From: JBCCCJ01 sp039029315
Lineage (GTDB): Bacteria > Bacteroidota > Bacteroidia > J057
Reading direction: 5' to 3'
Length of the DNA: 64,000 nt
Assembly (NCBI GenBank): GCA_039029315.1
Contig: JBCCGK010000048.1
Span: forward strand, 1-64,000
Positions 59,918-64,000 of this stretch are shown here, piece after piece. Within the stretch, counting starts at the first letter, position 1, and the number at the start of each line of letters is the position of its first letter. The notes beneath the pieces are model-generated. The model was not told the DNA's origin and made no database searches. It was given only the letters and a program-made list of their open reading frames with translations. A program made the translations under genes and the position numbers.

Positions 59918-61570
59918 ATGGCACATCAGGTTCTGAAAGTTCATCCTACAGACGATATCATAGTTGCATTGACTGACCTCCAGTCAGGAAGTGAGGTGGT
60001 CTATGAAGGGGAAGGATATCGTTTGGTCGAAGATATCCCTGTCAAACACAAATTTGCAAGCAAGGATTTTGGAGAAGGAGATCCTATTCATATGTATGGT
60101 GTGTTGGTTGGGACTGCGATGAAACCCATTCCCAGGGGCGGATTGATCTCGACCGCCAATGTGCAGCATTCTTCTAGTGAATATGCGTTGGGAGAGCGAA
60201 AATTGGACTGGAACAAGCCCGATGTTAGTCGATGGGAAAATGCGCACTTCAAGGGCTATCATCGATCAGATGGCAAGGTAGGAACTGCGAATTATTGGTT
60301 GGTTATCCCGCTCGTGTTTTGTGAGAACCGGAATGTACGCATCATGCAGGAGATTTTGGAGGAAGAATTGGGCTATGCAACCAAAACTTCCTACAACCTG
60401 GATGTCAAAACCTTGATGCGCCTCCACCAGCAGGGAGCCTCTGAGGACCAACTGTTCCAGGCAGATATTCGCAAGACAGCAGAGAATACCCGACAAAATC
60501 GATTTTTTTCCAATGTAGATGGCATCAAATTCCTTACCCATGAAGGAGGGTGTGGAGGAACCCGTCAGGATTCAGATATTCTGGTCCGATTGCTGGCTGG
60601 CTATATCTCCCATTCCAATGTTGCAGGAGCTACGGTATTAAGTTTGGGCTGCCAAATTGCCCAAATTCCTGATTTGCGGGGAGCCATTGAGAGAATTTCC
60701 CCGGACTTTGACAAACCCCTCTACATATTCGAACAACAAAGGAGTCGATCGGAGCCAGATCTGATTGGCGAGGCCATCAAGAAGACATTCATTGGCATGT
60801 CCAAAGCCAATGAGATCAAGCGAGAACCCGCCCCACTCAGCAAATTGGTGATTGGGCTGGAATGCGGAGGATCTGATGGCTTTAGTGGAATCTCTGCCAA
60901 TCCATCTTTGGGGCAAGTGTCTGATCTGGTTGTGGCTTTGGGAGGGTCAACAGTCTTGTCAGAATTTCCTGAATTGTGTGGAGTGGAGCAGGAAATGTCT
61001 GATCGATGTGAGACGGAAGAACTGGCTGAGAAATTCATGAACCTGATGCGATCCTACGAGCGCGCCGCAGAAGCCTCTGGCTCTGGCTTTGACATGAATC
61101 CCTCGCCAGGGAATATCCGGGATGGTTTGATCACAGACGCCATCAAGTCGGCGGGGGCTGCCAAAAAAGGAGGGACTTCTCCGGTTACCGATGTCCTGGA
61201 TTATACAGAGCAGGTCAGCAAGCCCGGACTCAATCTGCTGTGCACCCCTGGCAATGATGTTGAATCTACCACAGGATTGGCTGGGTCAGGTGCCAACATC
61301 ATCTTGTTCACCACAGGTCTGGGAACACCAACAGGCAATCCCGTCTGTCCTGTCATCAAGGTGGCGACCAACAATGCGCTGGCAGACAGGATGTCCGATA
61401 TCATTGACATCAATACCGGAAGCATCATCTCTGGAGAAGATACCATTGAATCCAAAGGAGCTGAGATGCTTGATTTGATCATCCGGGTGGCGAGTGGAGA
61501 GCAAATCCCAAGAGCTGTAGCTTTGGGGCAGGATGACTTTATTCCCTGGAAGCGAGGGGTATCGTTATGA
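59918..61570 (+). CDS. uxaA: altronate dehydratase-type protein (UxaA family)
   Basis: A 550-residue enzyme. The N-terminal SAF-like domain (about residues 1-90, ending PRGGLISTANVQH) and the D-galactarate/altronate dehydratase body are both present: HYRSDGKVGTANYW-like start, THEGGCGGTRQDS (about 208), VIGLECGGSDGFSGISANP (about 308), LGTPTGNPVCPVIKVATN and the end ALGQDDFIPWKRGVSL. It removes water from altronate or a related sugar acid in hexuronate breakdown. Other uxa/uxu genes are not nearby, so the substrate is not certain. Confidence 0.9.
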   Translation: MAHQVLKVHPTDDIIVALTDLQSGSEVVYEGEGYRLVEDIPVKHKFASKDFGEGDPIHMYGVLVGTAMKPIPRGGLISTANVQHSSSEYALGERKLDWNKPDVSRWENAHFKGYHRSDGKVGTANYWLVIPLVFCENRNVRIMQEILEEELGYATKTSYNLDVKTLMRLHQQGASEDQLFQADIRKTAENTRQNRFFSNVDGIKFLTHEGGCGGTRQDSDILVRLLAGYISHSNVAGATVLSLGCQIAQIPDLRGAIERISPDFDKPLYIFEQQRSRSEPDLIGEAIKKTFIGMSKANEIKREPAPLSKLVIGLECGGSDGFSGISANPSLGQVSDLVVALGGSTVLSEFPELCGVEQEMSDRCETEELAEKFMNLMRSYERAAEASGSGFDMNPSPGNIRDGLITDAIKSAGAAKKGGTSPVTDVLDYTEQVSKPGLNLLCTPGNDVESTTGLAGSGANIILFTTGLGTPTGNPVCPVIKVATNNALADRMSDIIDINTGSIISGEDTIESKGAEMLDLIIRVASGEQIPRAVALGQDDFIPWKRGVSL

Positions 61571-61587
61571 GATCGTTGTGAAGGAAG

Positions 61588-62406
61588 CTAGATCCCCAAT
61601 TGATCGAGAACTTCCTGCGCCCAGCGACGGTTGATGCCGTTCGCATTCGTATTGGTACTCAGCTCGGTGAAATATTGTTGAATTTGTTGTTGATCTCCTA
61701 ATGAGAGATAGCACAAGCCCAATTGATAGAGTGAACTTTGGTACAACAAATTGGAAGGCTGGGCAGCAAGGGAACTCAGGATGGGGAGCGCCTCTTCTGC
61801 TTGATCTGTCGATAATAGGAGTCTGGCACCGTAATAGGTGTGGAGGGTGAGCTGATAGTTGTTGAGCGAGTCAGTAGATATTTGTTCGAGAAGTGCCAAT
61901 GCCTGCTGATACTGTTTGGCGTCATAGTTTTCCTCCACCTGATTCATTCGTTTATCAAAAGGTGTCGCTTGAGATGGGCTTCGAAGATTCCCGCCTTCAT
62001 TCAGGTGGGGATAGCGTAGAGAGGCTTCTGCGAATACAGCTTGAGGCGTGGTGGGGCGATTCAGAAAATAGACAATGCCTATGAGGAGGAGGATGCTGGC
62101 TGCGATGGAGATGAACTGGAGGGGGGTGATCGAAATAGGTGGGCGAGGAGGGGGAGTAGGAAGGACCGGTGGTTGCAAACGATGCAGAGTCATCCAGTGT
62201 GCATGTTGTTCAGCCGACTCAAATTGATGTTCGACCTTTTCCAATCGAATTCCACTGATCAGATCCTTAAGTTCATGTCCTTCTTTTGTGGCAAGTTTGG
62301 TGAGTAATGCCCGTGATTCCTGAAAAGATAACTCTTCATGGGCATATAAGAGAAGCTGCCGCATCTCAAGGGGGATTTGTGATAAATGGTCTTGATGATC
62401 TGCCAT
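61588..62406 (-). CDS. membrane-anchored TPR protein, probable partner of the sigma factor
   Basis: A 272-residue protein. The N-terminal cytoplasmic part (about 1-90) is helical and acidic (MRQLLLYAHEELSFQESRALLTKLA), followed by a Pro-rich linker, one membrane helix (about 102-119, FISIAASILLLIGIVYFL) and periplasmic TPR-like repeats (about 155-270; YDAKQYQQALALLEQI, YGARLLLSTDQAEEALPIL, LYQLGLCYLSLGDQQQ). This layout matches anti-sigma-like partners of Bacteroidota ECF genes. It lies 3 bases after the sigma gene. Confidence 0.82.
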   Translation of the reverse strand: MADHQDHLSQIPLEMRQLLLYAHEELSFQESRALLTKLATKEGHELKDLISGIRLEKVEHQFESAEQHAHWMTLHRLQPPVLPTPPPRPPISITPLQFISIAASILLLIGIVYFLNRPTTPQAVFAEASLRYPHLNEGGNLRSPSQATPFDKRMNQVEENYDAKQYQQALALLEQISTDSLNNYQLTLHTYYGARLLLSTDQAEEALPILSSLAAQPSNLLYQSSLYQLGLCYLSLGDQQQIQQYFTELSTNTNANGINRRWAQEVLDQLGI

Positions 62407-62409
62407 GAG

Positions 62410-63102
62410 TTAAGATAAAAATCCAGAGTCATTCAGGAATGTTCTAATCTCTTTTTTCTGTTCAAGTATTTTTTTTCGAGCAGCAGAGGAATGCGTCTTG
62501 ATGCTTTGGTAAGATAAGGATAATCTATCGGCTTTTTCTTTATGGGAATATCCTAACAAACCTGCTGAAAAAACCATTGCCTGATTGGGGGTTAGATCGG
62601 CAATCTTGATGATACTTGTGATCATATGTTGTCCATCGTCTGTAAAAACTGCCTCTCCTGCTTCATTCAAGAAGCTATACCGAATTGCAAACTGCTTTAG
62701 CTCCTCCTCAAACTTCCAATCTTTCAGTTGTTGTTTGCCTTGCTCTGCGTCAGCAGACAATGGTCGTTTGGATTGCGCCTTCAAGTGATTCTTGATGTTG
62801 TTGTCCAGAATTCGAGATAAATATGCCAGGACATTTCCCACCTCTGCATTGAGTGTTCTTTTTGGATTTGCCAGATTCAGAAACACATCCTGAGTAAGAT
62901 CCTCTGCAGTAATTGCGAGGTCTTTTCTAAGTCTTTTTGTTTTGGCCTGATAGAAAATCGCCAAATAAAAGCACTTGTAAATCTCCTGAAGTGGCTTGTC
63001 CCGATCGCCATTTGCCAGTTTTTGCCAGTTATTCCTGATCTCATCCTTTGGACAAATTGCCACCAAAAGGATGCCACCAAATAGTAAGACTGTCAAGATC
63101 AT
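62410..63102 (-). CDS. sigma-70 family (ECF-like) RNA polymerase sigma factor
   Basis: A 230-residue protein from ATG 63102, or about 217 residues if GTG 63063 is used. Region 2 is visible as AEDLTQDVFLNLANP (about residues 66-80) with NVLAYLSRILDNNIKNHLK, and region 4 as LTPNQAMVFSAGLLGYSHKEKADRLSLSYQSIKTHSSAARKKI (about 170-212). The first 13 codons of the ATG version are strongly hydrophobic (MILTVLLFGGILL), odd for a cytosolic sigma factor, so the GTG may be the true start. It is co-transcribed with the TPR membrane protein. Confidence 0.82.
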   Translation of the reverse strand: MILTVLLFGGILLVAICPKDEIRNNWQKLANGDRDKPLQEIYKCFYLAIFYQAKTKRLRKDLAITAEDLTQDVFLNLANPKRTLNAEVGNVLAYLSRILDNNIKNHLKAQSKRPLSADAEQGKQQLKDWKFEEELKQFAIRYSFLNEAGEAVFTDDGQHMITSIIKIADLTPNQAMVFSAGLLGYSHKEKADRLSLSYQSIKTHSSAARKKILEQKKEIRTFLNDSGFLS

Positions 63103-63338
63103 AAAAAGGTAAAGTAAGTAGCAAAGTTGAGGAGTAAATAAGCCCTGAATCAGAGAATAAATATTTTTCTCTCTTCATCTTGACCTTTTCCAATATTTGA
63201 TTGTCTCCCTTATTGAAGACAGAATTCTGATCAGAATTTACAGGACATTCTCAAGATAATGAGAAGGGAATATGAAATTATGAGATCCCTAATCATTTGA
63301 TCGTCAATGTTAATGAATATGTACAGCATTGTCAATTA
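63103..63338. other. AT-rich intergenic region between divergent genes
   Basis: With the repeat at 63339-63429 this is a gap of 357 bases between the sigma gene (minus) and a secreted protein gene (plus). It is AT-rich and must hold both promoters. No gene was recognised. Confidence 0.4.
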
Positions 63339-63429
63339 AGGAATGGTAAAAAAATAAGTCATGAACTCTGAATGATCCACAACAAAATCTCTGCCTCATA
63401 ATCTTACCCCTTATTTTTTCACCATTCCT
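63339..63429. repeat. 20-bp inverted repeat flanking 51 bases
   Basis: AGGAATGGTAAAAAAATAAG (63339-63358) and CTTATTTTTTCACCATTCCT (63410-63429) are complementary at 19 of 20 positions. They enclose 51 bases and end 30 bases before the start at 63460. It could form a large hairpin in the mRNA leader or the borders of a small invertible or mobile segment. Confidence 0.6.
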
Positions 63430-63459
63430 AAGTTTTTTTTATCTACCAATCATATAACA

Positions 63460-64000
63460 ATGATCCGACAAACCTTTACGCACTGCCTTCTGGTATTGCT
63501 CTTTCAAATGAGCCTTGCGCAAAACATCATCTTCCATGAGGATTTTGAAAACGGGACAGGGCTTTGGTCCGCCAGCAATGGCATATTTGAGGTAGGCATC
63601 GCTGGAAGTGGCATTGTTCCTCATTCTGGCAATCAGCTGGCTGCCACAATTCTCCAGGGAAATTACCCTACCCAGGCCAATTCGAGATTTACCAGTCCTC
63701 CCATTGTTCTGCCTGAACAAGCAGGCATGCAGCAACTCAAGCTCTCCTTTTGGCACTATTTTGAGCATGGGTTTGTGAGCGAAAGTAAGTTGCAACTCAG
63801 CACAAACAATGGCATGAGCTGGATTGATCTTTCTGAGCCATTTGATGATTTTAGTGGGGTCTGGACTCGCTATCTGCTCGATATTTCGGCCTATGCTGGT
63901 CAGACCATTCAGATTGGCTTTTTCTTTGAATCCAGTATCCATCAAACGGAATTGGGATACTATCTGGATGATGTACTGATTGTGCAAGAAGAAGCGATTT
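63460..64000 (+). CDS. secreted protein, 5' part (runs off the window)
   Basis: The open frame starts at ATG 63460 and is still open at the window end, giving the first 180 residues. A signal peptide (MIRQTFTHCLLVLLFQMSLAQ) is followed by a domain opening IIFHEDFENGTGLWSASNG, with SFWHYFEHGF, LQLSTNNGMSWIDLSEPF, WTRYLLDISAYAGQTIQIGF and GYYLDDVLI. This is the MAM/immune-inhibitor-A-like beta-sandwich common near the N-terminus of large Bacteroidota surface proteins sorted by type IX secretion. The remainder, including any sorting domain, is outside the window. Confidence 0.8.
   Translation, partial: MIRQTFTHCLLVLLFQMSLAQNIIFHEDFENGTGLWSASNGIFEVGIAGSGIVPHSGNQLAATILQGNYPTQANSRFTSPPIVLPEQAGMQQLKLSFWHYFEHGFVSESKLQLSTNNGMSWIDLSEPFDDFSGVWTRYLLDISAYAGQTIQIGFFFESSIHQTELGYYLDDVLIVQEEAI

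Noticed and set aside
63439..63987. 182-codon minus-strand frame at the window end
   Set aside because: The plus strand encodes a signal peptide and a MAM-like domain over the same bases; the minus frame is its shadow.

Overview
The window comes from a Bacteroidota chromosome, most likely a gliding or free-living environmental member of the Saprospiria/Cytophagia-Chitinophagia side of the phylum. This rests on GldA and GldF, DUF4249 next to a TonB-dependent receptor with a carboxypeptidase-regulatory N-terminus, two DUF3667 proteins, DUF3109, LytS/LytTR two-component proteins with a beta-propeller sensor, many signal peptides ending in AQ, and start codons without clear Shine-Dalgarno sequences. 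The genus is not resolved. No rRNA, CRISPR array, complete insertion sequence or prophage was seen.

Region 1 (372-7788) is a [NiFe]-hydrogenase locus of the group 2a (HupSL/Huc) type. The order is TetR, small protein A, TetR, small subunit, large subunit, an intrinsic terminator, maturation protease, an unknown 122-residue protein, small protein B (a paralogue of A), a TPR protein and HypA. Group 2a enzymes are cytoplasmic-side uptake hydrogenases, and some oxidise H2 at trace levels. Apart from HypA and the protease, no maturation genes are in view.

Region 2 (7789-10051) looks accessory. It holds a gene with an N-terminal leader like those of proteins associated with contractile injection systems, and a scar made of a Crp/Fnr C-terminal fragment joined to a broken DUF1016 nuclease gene. 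It ends at the 3' side of a tRNA-Ala(GGC) gene.

Region 3 (10052-34763) is mostly ordinary chromosome: a K+ channel with RCK domains, gldF and gldA interleaved with two opposing DUF3667 paralogues, an oligopeptide-binding lipoprotein, a zincin lipoprotein, HAD hydrolase, CtlX-type amidinohydrolase, an EamA transporter, tadA-maf, DUF3109, uvrC, an FKBP isomerase, a three-gene outer-membrane operon, a CtpA-type protease, a DEDD exonuclease and an MscS-related channel.

Region 4 (34786-48207) is rich in signalling genes. An ECF sigma factor with a 66-residue partner is followed by a convergent gene that fuses an ECF-type sigma factor to a transmembrane helix and a TlpA-like thioredoxin domain in one 616-residue chain. 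This fusion is the most unusual object in the window. It lies directly downstream of a TonB receptor and a DUF4249 lipoprotein on the same strand. Next come a glycine-rich membrane protein, a propeller-sensor histidine kinase and its LytTR regulator.

Region 5 (48262-64000) holds a response regulator-cyclase, VanZ, an AT-rich unknown gene, Fic with a probable self-operator, an OmpA/PD40 protein and a secreted protein that share one jelly-roll-like domain, gamma-glutamyltransferase, threonine dehydratase divergent from altronate dehydratase, a third sigma factor with a TPR membrane partner, and the 5' end of a secreted protein running off the window. Intrinsic terminators, inverted repeats and a recurring pyrimidine-rich tract are listed separately.
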